Shown here in pieces: positions 1 to 5,607 of a stretch of 15,769 bases of DNA (positions within the stretch are counted from its first letter, which is position 1; each line of letters starts with the position of its first letter). Position numbers and translations under genes: made by a program. The DNA is from JAJRZX01 sp964407495. Its GTDB lineage: Bacteria; Desulfobacterota; GWC2-55-46; JADFVP01. The notes below the pieces were generated by a model. The model was not told where the DNA came from and made no database searches. It worked only from the letters and a program-made list of their open reading frames with translations. The stretch is taken from the NCBI GenBank assembly GCA_964407495.1, contig CAYOVP010000044.1, positions 1-15,769 of the forward strand. The letters run 5' to 3'.

Positions 1-38
1 CTGATGACTTTCTCGCTCTTTTTTGATAATCTCTTCAT
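1..38 (-). CDS. N-terminal fragment of an unidentified gene leaving the window
   Basis: An ATG at 38-36 on the minus strand opens a frame (MKRLSKKSEKVI...) that stays open to the window edge. It is preceded by an excellent Shine-Dalgarno AAGGAGG (complement of 48-54) nine bases upstream, which is the main reason to call a gene. Only 12 residues are visible, basic and lysine-rich, so the family cannot be named; a small regulator divergent from rubrerythrin is possible but is only a guess from context. The ribosome-binding site lies partly inside one arm of a 13-bp inverted repeat. Confidence 0.5.
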   Translation of the reverse strand, partial: MKRLSKKSEKVI

Positions 39-95
39 GGGTATAATCCTCCTTCCGTTGTTTTTGGGCCTCGTAAACCCTTGAGGATTATACCC
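39..95. promoter_or_regulatory. 13-bp perfect inverted repeat with a TATAAT box in each arm
   Basis: GGGTATAATCCTC (39-51) and its exact reverse complement GAGGATTATACCC (83-95) are separated by 31 bases. Each arm holds a TATAAT: 42-47 on the plus strand and 92-87 on the minus strand, the two facing each other. The left arm touches the start codon and covers part of the Shine-Dalgarno of the minus-strand gene. It could be a paired regulator-binding site, two convergent -10 elements, or an RNA hairpin masking the ribosome-binding site. The candidate -35 for the minus-strand box (TTTTCT, complement of 110-115) is weak. Confidence 0.5.
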
Positions 96-202
96 TTTCT
101 CTAATTTACAGAAAAGATTTTACAGCACCCCGTAATGACAAAATGGCTATAGAATACCTGTTCAAACTAATTAAATCTGGTCCGCTTTGATGGACTAATC
201 CC

Positions 203-262
203 TTCTTTTTTCCAAAAGAAAGTGGGTGGTTTTCTTTGCTCCGCTTCTTTTTCCCAAAAGAA
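203..262. repeat. Two tandem near-identical palindromes upstream of rubrerythrin
   Basis: TTCTTTT-N4-AAAAGAA occurs at 203-220 (centre TTCC) and again at 245-262 (centre TCCC), 42 bp apart start to start. Both are perfect 7-bp inverted repeats with four-base centres and lie 43-102 bases before the rubrerythrin start. They may be regulator operators, or a generic intergenic repeat family; the sequence does not decide. Confidence 0.5.
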
Positions 263-304
263 AAGGGAAGGCATTTTTTCTTAAAATCAAGAAGGAGGGT
301 TTTC

Positions 305-877
305 ATGGAGTTAAAGGACAGCAAGACTGCTCGCAACCTGATGGCCGCCTTTGCCGGCGAGGCCCAGGCACGGAACCGTTACACCTACTTTGCGTCCAGG
401 GCCAAGAAAGAGGGTTTCGTTCAGATCTCCGACATCTTCACAGAGACGGCGAACCAGGAAAAGGAGCACGCAAAGCGCATGTTCAAGTTCATGACAGGCG
501 GCGAGATGGAGGTGAAGGCCTCTTATCCCTTTGGTACCATAGGGAGCACCTTAGAGAACCTCAGGGCAGGGGCAGCGGGCGAGAGATACGAATGGACAGA
601 GTTGTATCCGTCCTTTGCCAGGACCGCGAGAGAAGAGGGCTTTGAAGACATTGCAAGGATGTTCGAGGCCATTGTAGTAGCAGAGCGTCAGCACGAGAAA
701 CGATATCTCGACCTTGCCAAAAACATCGAAGAAGGCCGCGTCTTCCGAAGAGACGGCAAGGTGGTATGGCGGTGCCGCAACTGCGGCTATCTTCATGAGG
801 GGCCCGAGGCCCCCGACAAGTGCCCGGCCTGCCTCCATCCCCAGGCCCACTTCGAACTCCTTGGCGAGAACTGGTAA
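305..877 (+). CDS. rbr: Rubrerythrin
   Basis: Rubrerythrin is a cytoplasmic non-haem di-iron peroxidase that reduces hydrogen peroxide in anaerobes, taking electrons through its own rubredoxin domain. The 190-residue protein has the usual two-part build: a ferritin-like four-helix domain (about 1-145) with the expected iron ligands E19, E52, H55, E93, E96, E127 and H130, and a C-terminal rubredoxin-like knuckle with C157-x2-C160 and C173-x2-C176. The ATG at 305 is chosen because the family consensus starts here and AAGGAGG sits at 292-298; an upstream in-frame ATG at 236 would add unrelated lysine-rich sequence. It appears to lead a same-strand run with cytochrome b561 and YceI, in keeping with a redox-stress role. 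Length and all ligands are normal, so it should be functional. Confidence 0.95.
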   Translation: MELKDSKTARNLMAAFAGEAQARNRYTYFASRAKKEGFVQISDIFTETANQEKEHAKRMFKFMTGGEMEVKASYPFGTIGSTLENLRAGAAGERYEWTELYPSFARTAREEGFEDIARMFEAIVVAERQHEKRYLDLAKNIEEGRVFRRDGKVVWRCRNCGYLHEGPEAPDKCPACLHPQAHFELLGENW

Positions 878-977
878 GGAAGAGGGGCAAGGGGTAATAA
901 AGGGGCCATGGGCTCCAGTATCAAGGAGCGTCTACCAAGGGCCGGATCCAGGGAAAAGGCCGGAGGCGGCGGGTCTC

Positions 978-1550
978 ATGCAGTGGACGAGTTCGGAAGA
1001 TTGTTTTGGTGTTGTCATCGTAGCGGTGCACTGGGTCATGGCAGGGCTTGTCTTTGGCCTCTTCTTTCTCGGAAGGTTCATGGTGGCCCTTCCCTACACC
1101 CACCGCTGGTACCATGGCGCGCCGCTTCTGCACAAGGACCTCGGCCTCGTACTCTTTGCGCTTCTTGTCTTTCGTGTATTCTGGCGTATTTTCATAGACA
1201 GAAGACCTGCGCCCTCTCCCATGCCGGCATGGGAGAGGGTTGCGGCAGGCGCGGTGCAGTTCCTTTTCTATGTTTTTCTATTCGGCATCACCACGAGCGG
1301 ATACCTTGTGCCAACGGCCCGCGGACGGGGTATTGATTTTTTCGGGCTCTTCGAGGTACCGGCCATTGTTCAGGGCCTGCCCCATCAGGAGGATATTGCC
1401 GGCGATATTCACCGCACCCTTGCATACACGCTCATGGGCCTCGTTGCCATCCATACACTTGGGGCCCTGAAGCACCATTTTGTTGATAACGACGCCACCC
1501 TTATACGCATGCTCGGCATGAGAAGAAAATCCACGAGGAGGTCGGTATGA
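978..1550 (+). CDS. Cytochrome b561 family membrane protein (YceJ/CybB-like)
   Basis: This is a small four-helix di-haem b-type cytochrome of the inner membrane, able to pass electrons between the quinone pool and a partner. The 190-residue protein has hydrophobic segments at about 11-31, 53-71, 90-110 and 147-163. Histidines H18, H52, H145 and H159 are placed like the haem ligands of E. coli CybB, and the conserved 'ALKHHFVD' motif follows helix four. ATG 978 is preferred because GGAGG lies at 962-966 and the family begins just before helix one; the frame continues upstream to 714 but overlaps rubrerythrin with unrelated sequence. Its stop overlaps the start of the next gene by 4 bp (ATGA), so the two are likely translationally coupled, the same pairing as E. 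coli yceJ-yceI. No terminator is seen in the 100 bp after rubrerythrin. Confidence 0.88.
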   Translation: MQWTSSEDCFGVVIVAVHWVMAGLVFGLFFLGRFMVALPYTHRWYHGAPLLHKDLGLVLFALLVFRVFWRIFIDRRPAPSPMPAWERVAAGAVQFLFYVFLFGITTSGYLVPTARGRGIDFFGLFEVPAIVQGLPHQEDIAGDIHRTLAYTLMGLVAIHTLGALKHHFVDNDATLIRMLGMRRKSTRRSV

Positions 1551-2143
1551 GAAAAAGCAGATATTTCCTTTTGCTGTTCATGGTCTTATTCATTGCCGCG
1601 GGGATTCAGTCCCCTGGCACCTCGGCCCAAGGGGCCCAGTATGTCATAGACTCCAAGAACGCCCACGCCTTTATACAGTTCAGGATCTCGCACCTTGGCT
1701 TCAGTTACGTACTTGGCCGGTTCAACAGGTTTGATGGCACCTTCATATATGATGAAAAAGACCCCTCGGCATCGAGTGTCAAGGTGACCATAGACATGTC
1801 CAGTGTTGACACCAATAACGCCGAGCGTGACAAGCACCTTCGGAGCGCTAAATTTTTTGATGTGAAGAAGTTTCCCACGGCAACCTTTGTAAGCACATCG
1901 TACCAGCCTCTCAGAAAAAATCGCGCCGTACTGACGGGCAACCTGACCCTCCATGGTATAACGCGTAACGTGGTCATAAGGGTGAGGGAACTCGGCGCAG
2001 GCAAGGACCCCTGGGGCGGGTATCGCCGGGGGTTCGAAGGGAGTACGAAGATAGCGCTAAAGGACTTTGGCATAACGACAGACCTTGGACCCACGGCGCG
2101 CGAGGCCTATCTCTTTCTCTCCATCGAGGGTATAAGAAAGTAG
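1547..2143 (+). CDS. yceI: YceI-family periplasmic lipid-binding-like protein
   Basis: YceI proteins are secreted lipocalin-like barrels that hold polyisoprenoid or other long hydrophobic molecules. The 198-residue protein starts with a clear Sec signal peptide (basic MRKSR, hydrophobic core 6-20, likely cut after A27 in 'TSA-QG'). The mature part shows the family landmarks: 'YVIDSKNAHAFIQFRISHLG', 'GRFNRFDGTF', 'SVDTNNAERDKHLRSAKFFDV', 'FPTATFVST', 'GNLTLHGITRNV' and a terminal strand 'LFLSIEG'. Start ATG 1547 overlaps the stop of the cytochrome b561 gene. The conserved gene pair suggests that the cytochrome and YceI act on a common membrane redox substrate, but that link is inference. Confidence 0.92.
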   Translation: MRKSRYFLLLFMVLFIAAGIQSPGTSAQGAQYVIDSKNAHAFIQFRISHLGFSYVLGRFNRFDGTFIYDEKDPSASSVKVTIDMSSVDTNNAERDKHLRSAKFFDVKKFPTATFVSTSYQPLRKNRAVLTGNLTLHGITRNVVIRVRELGAGKDPWGGYRRGFEGSTKIALKDFGITTDLGPTAREAYLFLSIEGIRK

Positions 2144-2180
2144 AGAGCAGACAGTGACCACCTTCAGAGGGGCTTTTTCC

Positions 2181-2188
2181 GGGAGGGG
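2181..2188 (+). promoter_or_regulatory. Ribosome-binding site deciding the methyltransferase start
   Basis: GGGAGGGG, five bases before ATG 2194, fixes the start of the methyltransferase. It lies in the 50-bp gap after yceI, which shows no terminator. Confidence 0.5.
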
Positions 2189-2193
2189 TTCCC

Positions 2194-2808
2194 ATGGGAA
2201 AAAAAGGAGTAAAGACCAGGGTAGAGAAGGCCCTGCCGAGGAGCCCCTTTCCGCCTTTTCTTGCTCCACTCCTCGATAACCCCCTGAGAAGGCTTCTCAT
2301 AAATAGAGAGAAGTTTCTCCGTGGCATGGGGGTCTGCGAAGGCCAGGTAGTGCTCGAGGTGGGGTGCGGGCCCGGTTTTTTCACAGAGGTCATTTCCCGC
2401 ATTGTCGGCGAGAAAGGCCTGGTCTATGCCCAGGACGTTGAAAAGGCCATGACAAGGAGGGTGGAGAATAAGATACCCGCCATGGCATGGCCCAACGTGA
2501 AGGTACTTCTCTGCACTTCGTCGGCCCTTGAGGTGCCTGATGAGTCCTGCGATGTTGTACTCTGCCTGAATGTAATAGAGGAGATATACAAGGAAGGGGA
2601 ACTGGGGGGCACTGTACTCGAAATAGACAGGGTCACCAGGCCCGGTGGTTCTGTAGTCATAATGGAACACCGCCTTGGTGGTACTGCGGTAATGGTAAGG
2701 GAGTGCGAGAGGTCCTTAGAGGGGCTCGGCTACAGGAAGGACCTTGAAAAGAGGTCCCTCCTATCTTATTTCTCGCGCCTGAGAAAGGCCGAGGGTAGGC
2801 CATCATAG
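2194..2808 (+). CDS. Class I SAM-dependent methyltransferase
   Basis: A 204-residue Rossmann-fold methyltransferase of the Methyltransf_11/UbiE-like type, using S-adenosylmethionine; the substrate is not evident. Visible motifs are motif I 'VLEVGCGPGFFT' (53-64), the acidic residue ending strand two (D81 in 'YAQDVEKAM'), strand four 'CDVVLCLNVIEEI' (119-131) and the post-motif 'TRPGGSVVIMEH' (148-159). The basic N-terminal 50 residues (with 'NPLRRLLINREKFLRGMGV') resemble those of small lineage-specific methyltransferases that act on lipids or quinones. It is the last gene of the plus-strand run starting at rubrerythrin and may be co-transcribed. It is followed by copy A of a dispersed repeat. 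Confidence 0.85.
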   Translation: MGKKGVKTRVEKALPRSPFPPFLAPLLDNPLRRLLINREKFLRGMGVCEGQVVLEVGCGPGFFTEVISRIVGEKGLVYAQDVEKAMTRRVENKIPAMAWPNVKVLLCTSSALEVPDESCDVVLCLNVIEEIYKEGELGGTVLEIDRVTRPGGSVVIMEHRLGGTAVMVRECERSLEGLGYRKDLEKRSLLSYFSRLRKAEGRPS

Positions 2809-2809
2809 T

Positions 2810-2846
2810 GAACCTCTGAAAAATGCTTACCCGAATTATTCAGAGA
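2810..2846. repeat. Dispersed palindromic repeat, copy A
   Basis: A 37-bp unit beginning GAACCTCTGAA and ending GAATTATTCAGAGA, two bases after the methyltransferase stop. It matches 32 of 37 positions without gaps in copy B at 10245-10281. The ends form an imperfect hairpin. Downstream, 2937-2955 (GAATTAGCCTGATTTTC core) loosely resembles the second palindrome of copy B, so the whole element may be longer (to about 2990). Confidence 0.6.
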
Positions 2847-2974
2847 AGAGAAAGGCGCGATTTTTCCCCTCATATTTCCAAGGTGTTACGATCCGAAAAT
2901 GGCGGCCTATCCAAGGCCAGAGGTGAGCCGGAATTAGCCTGATTTTCTTGGGAGAGGGAGGATGATTTTCCTGT

Positions 2975-2993
2975 GAGAAAAAATTCTTTTCTC
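2975..2993 (-). terminator. Candidate hairpin after acr3
   Basis: GAGAAAA (2975-2981) and TTTTCTC (2987-2993) form a 7-bp AT-rich stem with a 5-base loop, starting four bases after the acr3 stop codon. There is no separate T run, so it is a weak candidate for the end of the ars operon. Confidence 0.3.
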
Positions 2994-2996
2994 TTC

Positions 2997-4058
2997 TTAG
3001 CCCTGGGCGACCCCCGCTTTCCGGCCCCCTCGCCTCAACGAACGGCTCACGCTCACAAGACCTATTAGCACCGGCACCTCGACGAGGGGACCTATGACAG
3101 CGGCAAAGGCCTCGCCCGAGTCGATGCCGAATACGGCTATGGCCACGGCTATGGCGAGTTCAAAGTTATTGCTCGCCGCGGTGAAGGCAAGGGTGGCGGT
3201 CTTCTCGTAGTCCGCGCCGAAGCGCCGCGCAAGAAAGAAACTCATGAAGAACATGATTACAAAATAGAGGAGGAGCGGCAGGGCTATTCTCGCCACGTCG
3301 CCGGGCAGGGAGACGATTACCTTGCCCTTCAGACTGAACATGACCACAATGGTGAATAAGAGTGCCCAGAGCGTAAGCGGGCTTATGCAGGGGACGAAGG
3401 ACTCTTCATACCAGCGGGCGCCCTTTTTCCTTATGAGAAAAGACCTCGTCAGAAACCCGGCCCCAAGGGGTATGCCCAGGTATATGAGCACGCTCGACGC
3501 GATATCACCCATGCCCACGTTCACCACGCTCCCCCTCAGGCCGAGGTAAGGCGGTATGATGGTGATAAAGAACCATGCGAAGACGCTGTAAAAAATTATC
3601 TGAAAGAGGCTGTTAAAGGCCACGAGGCCGGCGCAGTACTCTCGGCTCCCGCCTGCGAGGTCGTTCCAGACAATGACCATGGCTATGCACCTTGCAAGTC
3701 CAATCATTATGAGCCCCACCATGTATGAGGGGTATCCCCGAAGGAAGAGAACGGCAAGGCCGAACATGAGAAGAGGCCCGGCTGCCCAGTTGAGGAGGAG
3801 CGAGAGGCCAAGGACCCTGAAGTCGCGAAAGACATCGCCAAGGAGTTCATAACGCACCCTTGCAAGGGGCGGATACATCATGACAATAAGCCCCACGGCA
3901 AGGGGGATATTGGTGGAGCCATCTTGAAAAGAGCGTATAAAGGCGCCTGAACCCGGCATGAGATAGCCGGCGGTAACGCCAAGGGCCATGGCCATGAATA
4001 TCCAGAGCGTCAGGAACCTCTCGGTAAAGGAGAGTTTTTTTTCAATACCATCACTCAT
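2997..4058 (-). CDS. acr3: Arsenite efflux pump, ACR3 family
   Basis: Acr3 is an inner-membrane carrier that expels arsenite, driven by the proton gradient. The 353-residue, ten-helix-type protein carries the family signatures: 'GLARCIAMVIVWNDLAGG' with the essential cysteine (C124), 'TAASNNFELAIAVAI' (about 293-307) and 'GPLVEVPVLI' with the conserved glutamate (E327). ATG 4058 is chosen over an in-frame upstream start at 4097 because the family starts near 'FTERFLTLWIF', and GGAGTGG sits before it. The start overlaps the stop of the arsC remnant by 8 bp, implying translational coupling. It is the last gene of the arsR operon and looks intact. Confidence 0.95.
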   Translation of the reverse strand: MSDGIEKKLSFTERFLTLWIFMAMALGVTAGYLMPGSGAFIRSFQDGSTNIPLAVGLIVMMYPPLARVRYELLGDVFRDFRVLGLSLLLNWAAGPLLMFGLAVLFLRGYPSYMVGLIMIGLARCIAMVIVWNDLAGGSREYCAGLVAFNSLFQIIFYSVFAWFFITIIPPYLGLRGSVVNVGMGDIASSVLIYLGIPLGAGFLTRSFLIRKKGARWYEESFVPCISPLTLWALLFTIVVMFSLKGKVIVSLPGDVARIALPLLLYFVIMFFMSFFLARRFGADYEKTATLAFTAASNNFELAIAVAIAVFGIDSGEAFAAVIGPLVEVPVLIGLVSVSRSLRRGGRKAGVAQG

Positions 4059-4218
4059 GGTGGATTCCACTCCGCTCCAGGGTCTTAAGACTTTCATCGA
4101 AAAACTCGTTAAAGGCCGTAGTTACACCGTCGCGGATGCGCCTTAAGGCCTCATGGCCCCCTTGGGCCATCTGACTTCTGCAGGAGTTTCCTGTACAGAG
4201 TATGATAATCTTATCCAA
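4051..4218 (-). pseudogene. arsC: arsC remnant: thioredoxin-type arsenate reductase with internal deletion
   Basis: The 55-residue product starts like a normal LMW-phosphatase-type ArsC (MDKIIILCTGNSCRSQMAQG, with the CxGNxCR catalytic P-loop) but then passes directly, in frame, to the family C-terminus ('LRRIRDGVTTAFNEFF', comparable to the 'FQRVRDEIKLAIEKF' end of S. aureus ArsC). Around 75-80 middle residues are missing, including the region with the two redox cysteines of the Cys10-Cys82-Cys89 relay. It should not reduce arsenate. The start is taken as TTG 4218, after AAAAAAGG. The last 8 bp overlap acr3, so the reading frame may persist only to keep acr3 translated. An alternative is a deliberately shortened P-loop peptide, but nothing supports that. 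Confidence 0.75.
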
Positions 4219-4250
4219 AAGGCCTTTTTTGTTTTTATATTTAGCCAAAT

Positions 4251-4266
4251 TACGAAATATATCGTA
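4251..4266 (-). promoter_or_regulatory. Second ArsR-operator-like dyad inside the ars operon
   Basis: TACGAAATATATCGTA is an inverted repeat (TACGA/TCGTA arms) lying between the arsR stop and the arsC remnant. It closely matches the dyad at 4691-4706 upstream of arsR. On the minus strand both dyads are followed by TGGCTA, AATATAAA, CAAA and an AAGG/AGGAG ribosome site in the same order, so this looks like a duplicated copy of the arsR leader. Confidence 0.55.
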
Positions 4267-4276
4267 CAAAAAAAAT

Positions 4277-4645
4277 TTATTCCTCTTCTGTGCCGCAGAT
4301 CTCGTCCCTGTCCACTACCATAACCTGCTGCGCGTCGCTCCTTATGACATCATCATCGGGAAGCCAGTCTGCAAGCAGGGGTATGAGTTCCATGACTCCC
4401 GGGGTATCTGACCATGTTTTCAGGCGGTAATTCACCCACTTACCTTCTTTTTCATGGGTTATGAAGCCGGTGTCGCGAAGAACGGATAAGTGCCTTGAGA
4501 CCGTGGACGTGGCAAGGCCGAGGATGCTCGTTATCTCGCAGACGCAGAGGGGCCTTATCTTGAGCATCTCCACTATGCGTATGCGGTGAGGCTCGGAGAG
4601 GGCCTTGAAGGCCCTCGATAGTCCTCTCAACTGTTCATCTCCCAA
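4277..4645 (-). CDS. arsR: ArsR-family arsenic-responsive repressor
   Basis: ArsR is a dimeric winged-helix repressor that leaves DNA when As(III) or Sb(III) binds its cysteines. The 122-residue protein has the expected fold: 'LSRAFKALSEPHRIRIVEML' (helices 1-2), the metal site 'PLCVCEI' with C34 and C36 (equivalent of ELCVCDL; the third cysteine position is T39), the recognition helix 'ATSTVSRHLSVLRDTGFI' (45-62) and the wing 'EKEGKWVNYRL'. A further cysteine, C117, lies near the C-terminus. The start is the TTG at 4645: the frame is closed by a TGA nine bases further upstream, and no ATG is in frame. GAGGG lies six bases before it. First gene of arsR-arsC remnant-acr3, probably autoregulated through the operator at 4691-4706. 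Confidence 0.93.
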   Translation of the reverse strand: MGDEQLRGLSRAFKALSEPHRIRIVEMLKIRPLCVCEITSILGLATSTVSRHLSVLRDTGFITHEKEGKWVNYRLKTWSDTPGVMELIPLLADWLPDDDVIRSDAQQVMVVDRDEICGTEEE

Positions 4646-4690
4646 CTGGAACCCTCACTCCTTTGTTTATATTTGTAGCCATGTTTATAT

Positions 4691-4734
4691 TTCGTAATAT
4701 ATCGAACTATACGACAGATACTTTATCCTGTCAA
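4691..4734 (-). promoter_or_regulatory. ars operon promoter and ArsR operator
   Basis: On the minus strand TTGACA (4734-4729), a 17-bp spacer and TATAGT (4711-4706) form a near-consensus sigma-70 promoter. Directly downstream, overlapping the last base of the -10 box and the expected start site, is the dyad TTCGATATATTACGAA (4706-4691). This is the classical arrangement for repression by ArsR. Confidence 0.75.
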
Positions 4735-4817
4735 GTAAATATAGCATATCACCATCCCTTCATCCAGACAGTATCCAGTGGTTCCAGGCCCTTCTCGCAA
4801 GAACCATTAAGGGACAG

Positions 4818-4846
4818 GTGAAAACCATCTTCGCATGGGTTATAAT
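4818..4846 (+). promoter_or_regulatory. Candidate promoter of the ABC exporter operon
   Basis: GTGAAA (4818-4823), 17-bp spacer, TATAAT (4841-4846). Perfect -10, moderate -35. It would start transcription about 30 bases before the GTG start at 4882, and is divergent from the ars promoter. Confidence 0.5.
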
Positions 4847-4881
4847 GAAAGACAAAGTCTTTTTAATGGGAGGCCTGGCTC

Positions 4882-5595
4882 GTGCGCTCGGAAGAGGCGA
4901 TATTCACCATAAAGGGGCTCAGGAAGGTATACGGCGAGGGGCACGCACGCGTAGAGGCCCTTCGCGGCGTGGACCTCCTGCTCTATGAGAAGGAACTGGT
5001 CGTCCTTCTCGGCCCATCGGGGAGCGGCAAGTCCACGCTCCTCAATATCATCGGCGGCCTCGATATTGCCACAGAGGGGCATGTATCATACCGGGGCCGG
5101 GACCTCACCACCGCGGGCGAGAGCGAACTCACCGAGTACCGGAGGTTTCACGTGGGCTTTGTCTTCCAGTTCTACAACCTCATACCAAGCCTTACGGCGC
5201 GCGAGAATGTCTCCATTGTAACAGAGATATCCCTTAACCCCATGAACCCGGAGGACGCCCTCTCCATTGTTGGGCTCTCCGAGCGCATGGACCACTTCCC
5301 CTCGCAACTCTCGGGCGGCGAGCAGCAGCGCGTTGCCATAGCCCGTGCCATCTCCAAAAACCCGGAGGTACTGCTCTGCGACGAGCCCACGGGCGCCCTC
5401 GATATCTCGACAGGCATCGTGGTGCTCGAGGCCCTCGAGCGCGTGAACAGGGAACTGGGGACCATGACTGCCATAATAACCCATAACGCCGACATAGCCG
5501 CCATGGCAGACCGCGTGATCCACCTCAAGGACGGTCAGATTTCCGGCATCGAAGAGAACGAGGTAAAGAAGAGTCCGTCGGAACTGCGCTGGTGA
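4882..5595 (+). CDS. ABC transporter ATPase (LolD/MacB type)
   Basis: The ATP-hydrolysing subunit of a type VII (MacB/LolCDE/FtsEX-like) exporter, bound to the inner face of the inner membrane. The 237-residue protein has all motifs: Walker A 'GPSGSGKST' (44-52), Q-loop Q96 ('FVFQFYNLIPSLTARENV'), signature 'LSGGEQQRVAIARA' (143-156), Walker B 'VLLCDEP' (163-169), D-loop 'GALD' and H-loop H201. 'FQFYNLIP' is typical of the LolD/MacB group. The start is GTG 4882, eight bases after GGGAGG (4868-4873); the nearby ATG 4866 is out of frame. The permease follows after 12 bp and the adaptor after that, so the three form one operon. The substrate cannot be read from the sequence. Confidence 0.94.
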   Translation: MRSEEAIFTIKGLRKVYGEGHARVEALRGVDLLLYEKELVVLLGPSGSGKSTLLNIIGGLDIATEGHVSYRGRDLTTAGESELTEYRRFHVGFVFQFYNLIPSLTARENVSIVTEISLNPMNPEDALSIVGLSERMDHFPSQLSGGEQQRVAIARAISKNPEVLLCDEPTGALDISTGIVVLEALERVNRELGTMTAIITHNADIAAMADRVIHLKDGQISGIEENEVKKSPSELRW

Positions 5596-5607
5596 GAATG
5601 GGACGCC

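Noticed and set aside
714..977. N-terminal extension of the cytochrome b561
   Set aside because: It lies inside rubrerythrin in another frame and has no similarity to b561 proteins; the ATG at 978 fits helix one.
2900..2920. Short GGCC-rich hairpin between the methyltransferase and acr3
   Set aside because: The 5-bp stem has no T run and is within chance expectation for GC-rich DNA.
4202..4411. Plus-strand frame across the ars operon
   Set aside because: It is antisense to arsR and the arsC remnant, with no family features or ribosome site.
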